DNA of 64,000 bases from Symsagittifera roscoffensis (GCF_963678635.1 NC_087071.1:26833378-26897377); one strand, 5' to 3'; shown: positions 35,077-47,559, counted from the stretch's first letter. A program made the numbers and translations. The notes: a model not told the origin generated them from the letters alone.

Positions 35077-35565
35077 TCATAATTTATTTTTTATACAAAG
35101 TTTTTTGAAATTCACTTGTGGATACAAATTGTTGCCATGATCTTCAAAACGGCAACTTGTTATATGCTTCGAAAACTGAATTGCTCTTTCTGCATATGTT
35201 GCTTTTGGATAACTTCGTTGCAAAATTTGATCAAACTCCTCCATATTTTGTTCCCGTATCAACCACCAATTTTTTTTCAAAAGTGTTTTTTTTATGAAAT
35301 TTCTTTCTTGGCATGCTTCGTTTTCATTGTTTGAACTCCAGTAAAACTCAAAAATTTGTCTCCTGCAATTTATAAACGCTTGACTCCATCGTTTTGATAT
35401 ATTTTGAAACAACTTTAAAAAATCAGAAAGTTCTGATTGGTGGACCAAAGCTTGTATTATAAGACTTGGTTTGTTAAAAAACTGTAATACTTCCTTCTTC
35501 GATAATGCGCTTGCCATATTCATGTTTTGCACTGAACAGTATGCAGCTTTGGCCCTAGAAATCAA
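35077..35565 (-). pseudogene. a-block, U3 (longest open copy)
   Basis: A single 162-codon minus-strand frame, one of the longest in the array. It contains RAKAAYCSVQNMNMA near its start and SYPKATYAERAIQFSKHITS near 35,180, then ends after a Lys-rich tail. No transmembrane segment or known catalytic motif is visible. The partner copies in U1 and U2 are broken, so U3 may be merely the least decayed. It could be an exon of the old element's gene. Function unknown. Confidence 0.4.
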
Positions 35566-36214
35566 TCTGCTGCGTCTTATTTTTTCATATAATCAAAAGG
35601 ATCCAAGTTTGTTCTGTCTTTTGCTTTGGCATTGTTATTGATGATAAATCTAGGGAGAGTTTTTGTTGCTTCCAAAAGATTGTTTTAGTAACTCGCTTAT
35701 CTATCATGATGTTTTCTGAATGGCTTATTTTAACTGTAGGAGAATTCAAAGTTAAGTCAATAAGATGTTTATTGTAATTGACTCTCAAAACTGCCTTTTC
35801 AGCACTGTAAATTGGATCAAATTCTTTTGGAATAACCTTCTTTTTTTCTCGCTTTTGTTCCCATTTTGTTCCCATTTTTCTCGCTTTTGTTCCCAAAAAG
35901 TGTATTTTTCGATTGATGTAAGGAGAACAAACTGTTCGATATTATGTCAGTCGTTCAATGACCAATGGCTTGATGATAAATATCAATTGTTACCTTTTAA
36001 TTGACCTGGAAACGATTCTTCTTGGTTGTAAAGCATTTCTTTTTTGATAGTTCTGAATTTTGTTTATAAATGTTTCAATTCGTCTTTTTCAAAAAGTTTT
36101 GAAGCTCTTCACGTACCAGAATTACTAGATTTTCGTCGAGGGAATTGAAATTATTTTTCATGCAAGTGAGAAAAAAAATGTTTCGAATAAGCTAGGGATG
36201 TTTTTAAAATATTA

Positions 36215-36580
36215 AGAGTATAGACGCGTATTATGAACTCACCGCCCAAAAACTTTGTTACTTATCCAGCTGGTAATGGAAGTTTTGTTGGAATTAAATC
36301 ACTATTATTGCAATTTTGATGTAAATTAACTGTTTTGGCATTGAGTAGATAAGTATAGGACCATAGGCCAACTATGTTGCATCTTGATACCTCACTTTAA
36401 TTGATACATTGGAACTAAACTTTGACATAATGAGTTGATTTGTAAATAATTTCTCGGTGACATGAAAATGACTATGTGTGAATTTTGTAAATTTACATCT
36501 CTTCCCATTTTGCCTTGTTGAAAAAAAATGTATTTGATGTATACTGTTTTACGACCTCTGTAACGTCTAGCAGTGGCATC
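36215..36580 (-). pseudogene. Packaging-ATPase-like block, U3
   Basis: U3 copy. Substitutions and T-run changes relative to U1 and U2. No continuous frame. Confidence 0.4.
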
Positions 36581-37132
36581 TTTTACAATCTGATCAGAGT
36601 TTGAAAATTCTTAACTTTAATTATTTACGTAGCTCCTTTATTGGGAAGGTTTTCACTTAATTCAAAGACTATTCATTGACTAAAATTTAGTTTTTTTTTG
36701 CATCTGACTATAGAGAGGTTTATAATGCTGATGAAAGGAAAGAATTATAACACAAATTGGTCAATTTTTACTCAATTCTTGAGTTTTTCTTGATCTAATT
36801 GGAACAATTAGAGAAAAGTAACTCGCTTTTTGCTAGATATTGTTTCTTTCATAACTTTGGAGAAGATGAAATATATAACCAACTGTACTTGATCAGATAG
36901 CTATCCAAATTGATTTTTTTTCACATGGTGAATGTAACAAAACTCGAACAATTGCACCAGCTAACATGAAAATTATAACTGAAAGTTGAAACAAAAAAAA
37001 ACAAAAATTATCTATTTCATGAGCGTTTAAACAACTTCTATGATTTTTCTTTATAATTTTCTTCGTTCTAAAAATTAAGGGCTAGTCACACTGATCGATC
37101 ATCATATGTCTAAGAAAAGTTGGTAATGGGTG

Positions 37133-37360
37133 TTAATTGAAATTCAAAAATGGTTCTAAACTTCTTTGAAAATCATCGAATCCATTTATGTATACAAATG
37201 CTTTTCTTTCTGCACAGTTAAGAGTTTTCGCATGACAAAGTTGGTAGTTGCTACGCCTCCATTCATTTTCTTTAACTTTGGCCATCAGACTTTGAGTTTT
37301 TGTGCAACCGTCTTCATTCAAGTTTAGAAGGTTTATTCTCACTTTTCTCGACTTTTGCAC
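37133..37360 (-). pseudogene. Cysteine block, U3 (open)
   Basis: Open for 75 codons, nearly the same peptide as U2. It is preceded on the minus strand by a Val/Gly/Lys-rich stretch (GAKVEKS) also present in the 38.7-kb copy. Confidence 0.5.
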
Positions 37361-37914
37361 CGTTTATCCCCACGACAAACAAGTATAACTGACTGTCGAC
37401 TAGTTGAAGTCGTTCAACATTTGTGCTTCATGAAATTATAATGGATTGGTGTTTTAAGCCCTTATTTTGTTCAAACAAACTTCAATGAATAGAGAAGGTA
37501 GTACATTGTTCATATAAGTTACATTAGGTTCTGGCTTTTCATCTGAAATATCCCCTGATTTTCTTTTATGATCTGTTTTTTCTTTTTTCAACGCATCAAA
37601 CAAACTTCCATAGAGACTTTTTACATCCAGAGAACTATTCTCAGCTCTTTGCCGTACAGTTTCTCAGAATTTGTTATTTTCGAGGTGTTTGACAATAACT
37701 TTGGCTGATTTATTTGTCTAGTTGATTTTTCAATTATTTTGTCTGTAAAATGGGGTTTTTTCACATTTTGGAGCGGAATATCATTTGTTGACGTTCTCAC
37801 TCTATCCTCAATTTTGATTTTTGGCTTATTTTTGTTCCATAGTTGATTTTTTATATAAAAATGTTGAAAGTCATTGGTTTCGGCATCTCACAGAGATTTT
37901 CTAAGATACTGATT

Positions 37915-38210
37915 TTTTGAAAATTACTTTTGGAAACAAATTGTTGTCAAATGGGAACAAAATTTGCGCCCTGATCTTCTAAACCACGATTTGTTATATG
38001 CCTCAAAAAATTAATAGCTTTTTCTGCATATGCTGCGTTTGGCTGCTTTTCCTTGCAATATTTCAAAAAAAACTCCTCCATATTCGGTTCTCGTATCAAC
38101 CCACAGTTTTTCAGTAGTGATTTTCTTTCAAAATTGTTTTTTTTTGAAAGCTTGCAAAGTTTCTTTGGTATATTTTGTTTCCATTGTTTGAACTCTTGGA
38201 AATTTCCTCA
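37915..38210 (-). pseudogene. b-block, U3
   Basis: Counterpart in U3. An A-run expansion near 38,065 shifts the frame before the conserved AYAEKA word. Confidence 0.4.
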
Positions 38211-38685
38211 CGTGAGTTATTTACTTAGCTCGTTATTTGTAAGATTTTCACTTACAGCAAAATCTATTTTTTGGCTAAAGTTAGGTTTGTTTTGCATTTG
38301 ACTACAAAGAGGTTGATAATGCTGATAAAAGAATAAATGTTTGACAAAATTGGTCAATTTCCAACAAATAAAAATAAGATGGTATTTTTTGATCGACTTG
38401 GACCAATAAGGGAAAAGATACTCGTTTTTTGCTAGATGTTGTTTTATTCATAGCTTTGGAGAAGATGGAAGGTATAACCAACTGCACTTGCTCAGATAGC
38501 TAACCAAAAGTTTTTTCTTCACTTGTTGAGTATAACAATACTACAACGATTGCACTTTCTAGGATCAAAATTATAACAAAAAATTGAAACATAAAAAAAT
38601 ATCTATTTCAAGTGCATTTAAACAACTTCTATGATTTTTTTTATTCAAAAACAAGGGCTCGTCACACTGATCGATCATCATAAGT

Positions 38686-38973
38686 CTAGAAAAAGGTTGG
38701 TTTTGGGTAATAATTGAAATTCAAAAACGGTACTACTTTTTTTGTGAAAATCATCGAATCCATGTTTGTATGCAAATGTTTTTCTTTCTGCACAATTAAG
38801 AGTTTTCGCATGACAAAATTGGCATTTGCTACGCCTCGTTCCTTTTCGTTAACTTTGATCATCAAAGTCTGAGTTTTTGGGCAACCGTTTTCATTCAAGT
38901 TTAAAAGTTCGACTCTAAATTTTACATTTTTCTCCACTTTTGCAAAAAATTCCGGTTCTATAACTATCTCCAC
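38686..38973 (-). pseudogene. Cysteine block, older copy 4
   Basis: The first half keeps frame (LLNLNENGCPKTQTLM). The second half is shifted by a frameshift, so the CHAKTLNCAE part reads in another frame. Confidence 0.5.
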
Positions 38974-39276
38974 GACATACAGGTATAATTGAGAGCTCGT
39001 TCAACTTTTTTGCTTCATTACAAAATAATTCATTGGCGTTTTAAGCCATTGTTCTGTTCAAACCAACTTCATCGATTAGAGAAGATAGTACATTGTTCAT
39101 ATAAGTTACATTAGGTTCTGGTTTTTCATCTGAATTATCCCCTGATTTTGTTTTATAATCTCCTTCTTCTTTTTTCAAAGCATCAAAACAAGCTTCCATA
39201 GAGCCTTTGTACTTCCATAGAACAATTTGTCAACTCTTTTCCGTACGGTTTTCCAGAATTTGGTTTCCTGGTTGGT

Positions 39277-39730
39277 CTACTCAATTTTACAATTATTTTG
39301 TCTGTAATGTGTGGTTTTTCGGAGCGGAATATCAATTTTTGACGTTCTCACTCTCTCCTCAAATTTGAATTTTGTCTTTTTTTGTTTCATAAATGATTTG
39401 TTATACAAAATTGTTAAAGGACAATGTTTTCGGCATCTCGCAGGGTTTTCCAATAAACTGATTTTTTGAAAATTACTTTTGGATACAAATTGTTTCCATT
39501 TGGGAACAAAACTCGCCCCACAATCTTCTAAACCACGATTTGTTATATTCCTCAAAAACGAATAGCTTGTTCTGCATATGCTGCGTTTGGCTGCTTTACC
39601 TTGCAAAACTTCGTAAAACCTCCCATATATTATGTTCTCGTATCAACCCTTAGTTTTGCATTAGTGTTTTTTTGTGAAATCGTTTTTTTGAAGCTTGCAA
39701 AGTTTCATTTGTATATTTTGTTTTCCTTCT
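39277..39730 (-). pseudogene. b-block, older copy
   Basis: A 109-codon minus frame (39,606-39,277) contains RNITNRGLEDCGASFVP and a Lys/Glu-rich EERVRTS run also present near 37,810. Frame differs from the U1 b-block upstream, so a frameshift is implied. Confidence 0.4.
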
Positions 39731-40291
39731 TTGAACTTTTTGAAAATTCTTCGGATGAGTAATTTACTTAGCTCCATTATTGGAAAGATTTTCACTTAAA
39801 TCAAAGTCTACTCCTTGGCTAAAAGTAGGTTCTCTTTTACATATGACTATAGAGAGGTTGATAGGAATGATGAAAGGAAAAAAAATTAAAAAATATTGGT
39901 CAATTTTCAACCAATAAAAATAAGATGAGACTTTTTTGATCGACCTGGACCAACTAGGGTAAAGATACTCGTTTTTTTGCTAGATATTGTTTTAATGATA
40001 TCCGTGGAGAAGATGAAACATATAACAAACTGTATTTGCTCAGATAGCAACCTAAAATGTTTTTTTTTACATGTTGAATATAACAAAAGTCGAACGATTG
40101 CACATGCTAGCATCAAAATTTATGCATAATTTGCAAAAAAAAAATTAAAATTACATATTTCATGTGCGTTTAAACAACAACTATGATCTTTCTTCTGAAT
40201 TTTCTTCATCGAAAATATTTTTTTCTAAGATTAAGGGCTCGTCACACTGATCGACTTTCATAAGTCTAGAAAAAAACGATGATAATGGGTA

Positions 40292-40510
40292 TTAATTGAA
40301 GTTCAAAAATGTTACTAAAGTTTTTTGAAAATCATCGAATCCGTGTATGTATGCAAATGCTTTTCTTTCTGCACAAATAAGAGTTTTCGCACGACAAAAG
40401 TGGTATTTGCTACGCTTCCATTCGTTTCCTTTAACTTTGACCATCAAACTCTGAGTTTTTGGGCAACCGTCCTCATTCAAGTTTAGAAGTTTGATTCTAG
40501 ATTTTCTTGA
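40292..40510 (-). pseudogene. Cysteine block, older copy 5 (open)
   Basis: Open frame with NEDGCPKTQSLMVKV and CRAKTLICAERKAF, despite nucleotide divergence from U1-U3. Preservation of Cys and of the frame in a diverged copy is notable. Confidence 0.5.
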
Positions 40511-41299
40511 CTCTTGCGAAAATTTCCGGTTCCAAAATTATATCCACGACGAACAAGTATAACTGACTGTCGACAAGTTGGAGTCGTTCACTTTTTGTGC
40601 TTCATAAAAAATAATCCATTGGTGTTTTAAGCCCTTATTTTGTTCAAATAAACTTCACTGAATAGAGAAGCTAATACATTGTTCATATAAAAACATAAGG
40701 TTCTGGTTTTTCAACTGAATCATTCCCTGATTTTGTTTTTTGTTCTACTTTTTCTTTTTTCAAAACATCAAACAAACTTCCATCGAGTCTTTGTACTTCC
40801 ATTGAACATTTTCTCAACTCTTTACTGTACAATTTTTCACAACTTCTTTTTTGGAAATGTTTGACAACATATTAGGCTGTTTTTTTTTGTTGGTCTAGTT
40901 GATTTTTCAATTGTTTTGTCTGTAAAGTGTGGTTTGTACACTTTTCGGAGCGGAATATCATTTTCTGACGTTGTCACTCTATCTTCAATTTTGGCTTATT
41001 TTGTTTCATAGTTGATTTGTAATACAAAATTCTTAAAGTAATCTTTTTCGACATCTCGAAGAGATTTTTCAATATACAGATTTTTCGCAAATTACTTTTG
41101 AATAGTTTTTGTGGAATCGTTTCTTTTGGAAGCTTGCAAAGTGTCTTTGTTATATTTTGTTTTCAGTGTTTGAACTATGAAAAATCTCGAAAAAAACCCC
41201 TGTACATAGACCAGACTCCATTGACATTTTTGAAAAAAAAACTTGAATTGATCAGAAATGTCTGATTGGTGGATCAAATTATCAATTAGAAGTCTTGGT

Positions 41300-41430
41300 T
41301 ACTTTAAAAAAAATGTTCTACTTTCTTTTTCGATAATGCGGCAGCTGTATTCAAGTTTTGCCAAAAACCATACGCAGATTTGGCTCTATAATTTAATCTG
41401 CGAGGTCTTATCTTTGCATATACAGAAAAG
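41300..41430 (-). pseudogene. a-block, diverged partial copy
   Basis: Matches only the first part of the a-block (the RAKAAYC region). The YAERAI part is deleted between about 41,100 and 41,300. Confidence 0.4.
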
Positions 41431-41889
41431 TATCCATGTTCCTCGGTCTTCCAGACTTTTCTTTGTATCTTGATTATCTAATTTGGTGTTTTTTGACTGG
41501 CTCATTTTAATTGTAGAGAAGTCACAGTTGACTCAATGGGATGTTTTTTGTAAGTCATTCTCCAAACTGTTTTTTTTAACACTGTAAATTCAATCAAAGT
41601 CTTTCGGTTCAACCTCATTTATTGACAAACTGAGCGATGGTAGCTATCAAATATTACTTTTAAATTGAACTAGAAATGTTTCATCTTTTGCGTGGATGAG
41701 TTCTTTTTGGGATAGTTCTGAGTTTTGTTTTGGATGTTTAAGACGTCTTCTTTCAAAAGATCTTGAAGCTCTCCACGTTTTTCGTATACTTGCTGGGGCA
41801 ATCGGTTAAAATTTTTCGTGAAATCAAGAATGAAAAGTTTTCGAAGTCTTCTGGAAAGTTTGAAAAATCTTAGGAGAATAGAGACCTCT

Positions 41890-42240
41890 TGTGTAGACAT
41901 CGCCCAAAAACGTTGACGCTAATCCAGCTGGTGAATGAATTTTATTTGGAACTGAGCCATTATTAGAGAAATTTCGATGTGAAAAAACTATTTGGGTTTG
42001 AATTGATAAGTAAATGACCATAAAAAATCGATGTTGCACCTCGATACTTCTCTTTCAGTTGAGACTTTGAACTAATTGATGACATTATATATTTATTTGT
42101 AAACATCTCTAGGTGATTTTAAAGAGACCGTGTGTGCATTTTGTAATCCTACATCTCTTCTATTTTTGTTTTGATTAAGTTAATTGCATTCGATGTATTT
42201 TGTGTTCAGACCACTGTGTCGTCTAGCAGAATTTGGCATC
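41890..42240 (-). pseudogene. Packaging-ATPase-like block, diverged copy
   Basis: A much older copy, recognisable by the same spacing and by a run YRGATSIFYGHLLINSNP on the minus strand. This independently preserves the (D)AT..YG.LLI pattern and so supports the protein-coding origin of the block. Confidence 0.4.
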
Positions 42241-43118
42241 TTTTAAAAAAATTTCCGAACTTGAATACCCTTCACAAGAATTATATGCTAAACTCCGTAA
42301 TTGAGAAGATTTTCAATTAAATCAAAGTCCACTCCTTCAAAAGAATTAGTTTTTTTTCAGTTGACTATAAAGAGCTGGATAATGCTGATAAAAGGTAAAA
42401 GTCAGTTTCAACCAATCAAAAGTAAGATGAGCATTTCTCGATTCAAGCTTTGAAGAAACTAAAGGTTAACCAATTGTACTTGATTGTGTGGCTCCCAAAA
42501 TTTCCAATTGTTTGTACGTCCAAACAATTTCCATGATTTTTGCTCATTTCTTCTTTCATCATGAAAACGATTTTCAAAATTAATGGTTTGTTTCATTGAT
42601 CGATCATCCCCCAGACACAAAAAAATTATTTTAAGGTCCATAATTGAGAAGATTTCTAATTAAATCAAGATCCACTCATTGATTAAAATTAGGTTTTTTT
42701 TGCACTTGGCAATAAAAAAGTTGATATGGCCGGTAAAGGGAAAAACTATGTCGAAAATTTGTCGATTTTCAACCAATCAAAAATGATATGAGCTTTTGTT
42801 GATTCACTTGGAACAATTAGGCAAAGAAAAATTTGTTTTTTTTGCTAGATGTTATTTATATTCTTAACTTTGAAGAAAGTAAAACTAAACAACAGTACTT
42901 GATATTTTAGCTACCCAGATTTCCGTTTCTTTGCATTTTGAAGATAACAAAAACTCGAACATTTGCACAAACTAGCATCAAATTAGAAAAGTTGCCACTA
43001 AAAACTGAAAAAGATCTATTTCATAACCGTCCAAACAAATCCCATGATTTTCGCTCATATTTTTTTCATCAGAAATTTCAAAATTATTGGTTTGTCACAT
43101 TGATCGATCATCGTATTT

Positions 43119-43361
43119 TTAGAAAGAAAAAACTGGCCATGAAAAGCATCGAATCGATTTATGTATGCAATTGATTTTTTTCAGCACAGTGAAATTTTTT
43201 TGCATGACAAATTTGGTAGTCGTTACACTTGAATTTTTGGTCAAATTTTGAATTTTCGGACAACCGTAGTCATCCAAGTTTATAATTTTGTTTTCAAGAT
43301 TTGACAGAATTTTGAAGCGTTTGGTTTTGCCCAAAATTTTCAAGGTCAGTTTGATTTTCAT
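43119..43361 (-). pseudogene. Cysteine block, oldest copy 6
   Basis: Recognisable by YGCPKIQNL and a following FVMQK run (frameshifted equivalent of CHAK). Marks the right-hand limit of recognisable array sequence. Confidence 0.45.
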
Positions 43362-43400
43362 AATCGCTGTTCCAAATGATTCCTTGAAGATGATTCGTTA

Positions 43401-43700
43401 GCCTGGCAGACTGAGGTTTTGCTTTCAATTTTTTTCGGAGGAAGGCAGTATGATTCCTATTTTTGTCCATTTCTGTAAAAACCTAGGTCGTTCACTATTT
43501 TGTTTTCATTACACTCAGTAACATAATCAACAAGGCAAATTTTTTCAATTGTTTTCTCGGGAGCTTTTGGTTGTTATGACTAACAATCGACCAATGGGCT
43601 TGCTAATGAATCAAATACATTAACAAATAAACAGAATATAAAACAGGTCACGTGACCTAAGAAAACATTAAGGGGGGAGACCAGGTGCAAGGTAACAGTA
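43401..43700. other. No gene seen; right edge of array
   Basis: Similarity to the array fades after about 43,400. A G-run with GGAGACCAGG occurs at 43,672-43,687 just before the next open frame. Confidence 0.4.
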
Positions 43701-43715
43701 TCCATCTTTTTTTGT

Positions 43716-44072
43716 ATGGTAAAAATCATAGCTCTAGAAAAATATTTTAGAATTGTCTATCGTCTAGAATTTTGGAAACAGCAAAAACTAACTCTATACG
43801 CGAGTTTCCATATTCAATTGAATCGGCAAGAGAAAACTTTTGGTTTATTTTTTTTCAATTTTACTTTAGGGGTCAAAAGAATACAGGCACGAGTAAATAG
43901 TTTCTTATTTTGTTTCTTATTCGAGGGAAAATCTTGCTTCGTGATCATAAAATTTCTAGTTGATTCCACAGACGCAGTAGAGTCATGTAGAAATGCATGT
44001 AGTCTAAAGGTTTTGGAATTTGCAAAAAAAATCCGCACGGGAGATTTCGCGAGATTATCATTCAATTTCTAA
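43716..44072 (+). CDS. 118-codon open frame, unrecognised
   Basis: Begins at ATG 43,716 and ends TAA. The product is rich in Phe, Lys and Arg with a Phe-rich central run (FGLFFFNFTLG) and two Cys near residues 75-95. A long opposite-strand frame overlaps it. No homology is recognised and no duplicate copy exists in the window. It could be a remnant of a repeat whose start is the G-rich GGGGGGAGACC word. Evidence that it is translated is lacking. Confidence 0.25.
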   Translation: MVKIIALEKYFRIVYRLEFWKQQKLTLYASFHIQLNRQEKTFGLFFFNFTLGVKRIQARVNSFLFCFLFEGKSCFVIIKFLVDSTDAVESCRNACSLKVLEFAKKIRTGDFARLSFNF

Positions 44073-44124
44073 ATGTTCATTTTCATCAGTGCAATCTTCA
44101 ATAATGATACGAGTTTCTGAGAAA

Positions 44125-44274
44125 TTCTCTACCTAACCCAGTACTGAGGGATGTATATCACACAGTTTCCCACAATCTTTCTTTTGTAAATGAAAAAAAA
44201 AATACTTCTCATTGATTCTCATTTCAACGATATTCATTGAGATCAGTTTTTTTGTTATTGGGTTAGATAGAGAA
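44125..44274. repeat. Imperfect 16-bp inverted repeat
   Basis: TTCTCTACCTAACCCA (44,125-44,140) is inverted with one mismatch at 44,259-44,274, separated by about 118 bases. Possible ends of a small decayed element; no target-site repeat is clear. Confidence 0.5.
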
Positions 44275-44702
44275 CCTGTGTGAACTTTTCTTCAACAATT
44301 TTGCAGAGTGCAGGTATTTGCAAATCTACATACAAAAACGGCAGTTGTAGAAAATGATGTGATGGTAAAAGTTAGCAAAAGTTTTCGATTGTTTTCAAAA
44401 AACCAATTTTTTATGAACTTTCAAGAACATATTTCTTGAAAAAAAATCTTCCATATTGTTGAATTCGAATACTAATCAAAAAAAATTATTTAGATGAGGA
44501 AAAATATAGCTACAGTACAAAACAAAATATTTTGTTCTGCATTACAATTCTCAAAAACATATGATTTCTCAAAATTGGGGATATTTCTTTGAATTTGTTC
44601 AAATTATAAAGGACATGGGCATTTTAATTATTACTTCAGAATAATTAGAATGTAGGGAGGCTTGTTAGTTTTGCACTTCTTCATTGTGATACAAAATTAT
44701 CT

Positions 44703-44915
44703 TCAAATACAAGTTGCTTTGTCATACAGGTTGTCTCGATTGGCAAGCTCCTGATCCATTTCTGACTCCTTGTCAGAAGTGAGTTCCAATATAGGACTGA
44801 TACCAAGGTTTCCAGTACCGTGAATAACAGTCTTTCTGTTGGCCACGATTGATCCTCCTTTTTTTGCACCGAGATAAAAATGCTGCCACTTTTCGCAACT
44901 AAGCAATTCTCTCAT
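44703..44915 (-). pseudogene. Peptide block of the 1.4-kb units, copy 1 (open)
   Basis: Open minus-strand frame with KKGGSIVANRKTVIHGTGN, ILELTSDKESEMDQELANRD and LYDKATCI. Conserved at protein level in copies 2 and 3, but they have TGA where this copy has CGA (the Arg of ANRD). Acidic and helix-prone; not recognised. Confidence 0.45.
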
Positions 44916-46149
44916 TTCTGTTGATTTTTTTCGAAAATCAAAATATTTGAGACTTTGAGACTAGTGCCTTTTCTTGATTTTTTTGCAAAAAGAGAACAAA
45001 CTGATCAGATTAAAAGAAAAGAAAGAAAACAGTTATTTTAAGATTCTATGAAATGAAACGTCATGAGTTATTCAATTAACCATAAAAAGAATTGAGACTA
45101 AGTTTGGACTTTTTTAAATCCACAATTCTAATTAGAAGTTTTTGTTCTAGATAGCTGATGCTATGTGTTAAACTCTTCCTTCAGTTTTTTTATTATTTTA
45201 ATAACCTGGTATTTATTTCTGTTTAAAATGACTTTTACGAACATTATGGTAATCAAACTTTTTTTGTCTCTACCAACATTTTTTTAATGTTCTTTGGATA
45301 ACTTTAGGTTTCACCTACTTTAGAATGTTTTTTTTTCTGATCATTGTTTTATTGATTGGGTAAATTTTGTTTCAATACCACCAAAATGATGATCATCACC
45401 GCACTCTATATAAAAAAATTTATTTTATTGTTATCTAATCAACTGGCGAAGTTTCAATCAAATAAATTGCACTGTTCATAGGAAATTGCAATAGAAAGGA
45501 CCAAGAAAAACACCAAGTCTTGTAAAGAGGAGAATTTTACGCAAACATTTCAAACCTCGTTTTTTTTTGTTTCAACTAGGAACTGGCTTTCACACAAAAC
45601 TTTGGTTCAGCTTTTCCGGAAAGATTTCGTGAAATACAGAATTTAACAATTGAACCTGACTTTTTGAAAAAAATGACTGTTATTACGATGATTATAGATT
45701 TCACTGAAATCAACTTCAATGAAAAAATTTTCAATGAAAAATTGATAAAAAATTATAATCTGTCTATTTTTTCTCAAACTTACAAGAAACTACAAAAATA
45801 TGAGACAAAATAAAAACTTTGTCGCAGCTAAAGAATATGCAAAAATCTCTTCAAAATTCAAAAGAAAAAAATAATCTATGCTAATTTTGAAGATAAGCTA
45901 GGTTTATGCTATTTTTAATTAGAAGATAAAAGTTATAGCTTCAAGACAAAAAAATTAACTTGTTTTACATTACAATTCTCCAAAAACATATGGTTTGTCA
46001 AAATTTGGGACAGTTCTTTGAATTTGTTCACTAATAACGGACAAAAGCATTTTTTTTCAACACTCCATTCTCTTTTGAAGTGAAAAAACGAATCAGAATA
46101 TAGAGACGCTTGTTAGTATTGTAATTCTTCATTGTGATACAAATATGTC

Positions 46150-46335
46150 TTTAATACAAGTTGCTTTGTCATACAGTTTGTCTCAGTTGGCAAGCTTCTG
46201 ATCCATTTCTGACTCCTTGTCAAAAAGGAATTCCAACATAGGACCGATACCAAGGTTTGCAGTACCATGAAAAACAGTATTTCTGTTTGCCGAGATTGCT
46301 TCTTCTTTTTTGCATCGAGATAAAAAAAAAGCTGT
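46150..46335 (-). pseudogene. Peptide block of the 1.4-kb units, copy 2 (stop)
   Basis: Keeps FDKESEMDQKLAN followed by TGA, then DKLYDKAT. The SIVANRKT region is diverged and frameshifted. Confidence 0.45.
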
Positions 46336-47559
46336 CATTTTTCGCAACTAAAACTAAGCAAATCTTCATTTCTATTGATTTTTTTTCAAAAATCACTAAA
46401 TTTGGGACTAGTGCCTTTTCTTGAAGTTTTTTAGCAAAAGGAGAACAGACTGATCAGATAAAAAGAAACGAAAATAAATATTGTAAGATTTCATGAAAAA
46501 AGACATCATGAGTTATTCAATTAAACAAAAAGGGAAATGAGACTAAGTTTGGACTTGAATTCCTCAATTCTAGTTAGAAGTGTTTCTAGATATCTGATGC
46601 TATGTGTTAGGCTCTTCCTATAATTTATTACTGTAATAATCTGGTATTTATTTCTGTTTACAACGGTTTTACGAACAATAAACAGTAATCAAAACTTATT
46701 TTGTCTCTACCAACATTTTTTAATGTTCTCTGGATAGTTTTAGGTTTCACCTACTTCAGAATGTTTTTTTTTCTGATCAATTTTTATCAATTAGTAAATT
46801 TCATCTCGCATACCACCAAAATATTGATTATCTCCACACTCTAAACATAAACAAATATTTGATTGTTTTTTAACCAACTTGGGAAGTTTCAATCATAAAA
46901 ATTACGCTGTTCCTTACAAATTGCATTAAAAAGGAGCAAGAAAAATGCCAAGTCTTGTAAAGAGGAGACATTTACGCAAAATTTCAGACCGCTAGGTACT
47001 GACTTCCACACAAACTTTTGGTTCAGCATTTCAGGAAAGATTTCGTGAGATAGAGAACTCAACAATTGAACCTGATTTTTTGAAAAAAACGACTGTTCTT
47101 ACGATGACTATAGATTTCACTGAAATGGACTTCAATGGAAAAATATTCGATGAAAATTTAATAAAAAATTATAATCTTTCTATTTTCTCTCAAAAGTATA
47201 GAAAATTACAAAAATGTGAGACAAAGTAAAAATTTTGTCACAGATAAAAGAATACGCAAACATCTCTTCAAAATTCAAGCGAAGATGAAATATTTTTTGC
47301 TAGTTTTTGAAGATGAGCTACGTTTTTGCTAGTTTCTTTTGGAAGACTAAAATTTTAGCTACAAGACAAAAAAAATAATTAGTTCTACATTATTAATCTC
47401 CAAAAACATATGGTTTCTCGAAATTTGGGACAGATTTTGTTAAAATTATAAAAGACAGAGGCAATTTTACTCAAACTTTATTCTCTGTTGCAGTGGAAAA
47501 ACGAATCAGAATTTAGGGAGGCTTGTTAGTTTTGTACTTATATTGTGATACAAAATAAT

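Larger units (their letters stand above)
33861..38248. repeat. Array unit U3
   Basis: Third tandem unit (~4.39 kb). Where U1 and U2 end at TTTGTAAGATTTTTTATATT and switch to an A-type tail, U3 instead continues into older sequence (AAGATTTTCACTTACAGC), which locates the ancestral flank. It lacks ~190 bases near 34,940-35,100 relative to U1. Confidence 0.9.
38249..43400. repeat. Diverged older copies of the array unit
   Basis: Recurring anchors (AAGATTTTCA.TTAAATCAAAG at about 39,786, 42,308 and 42,647; cysteine block at 38.7, 40.3 and 43.1 kb; ATPase-like block at 41.9-42.2 kb) show at least two or three further, partly deleted copies. They are clearly more diverged than U1-U3. Confidence 0.75.

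Noticed and set aside
26168-35334. Plus-strand frames with FCICCFWITSLQNLIKL in U1, U2 and U3
   Set aside because: They are the complement of the minus-strand a-block, whose paralogy with the b-block is at the minus-strand protein level.
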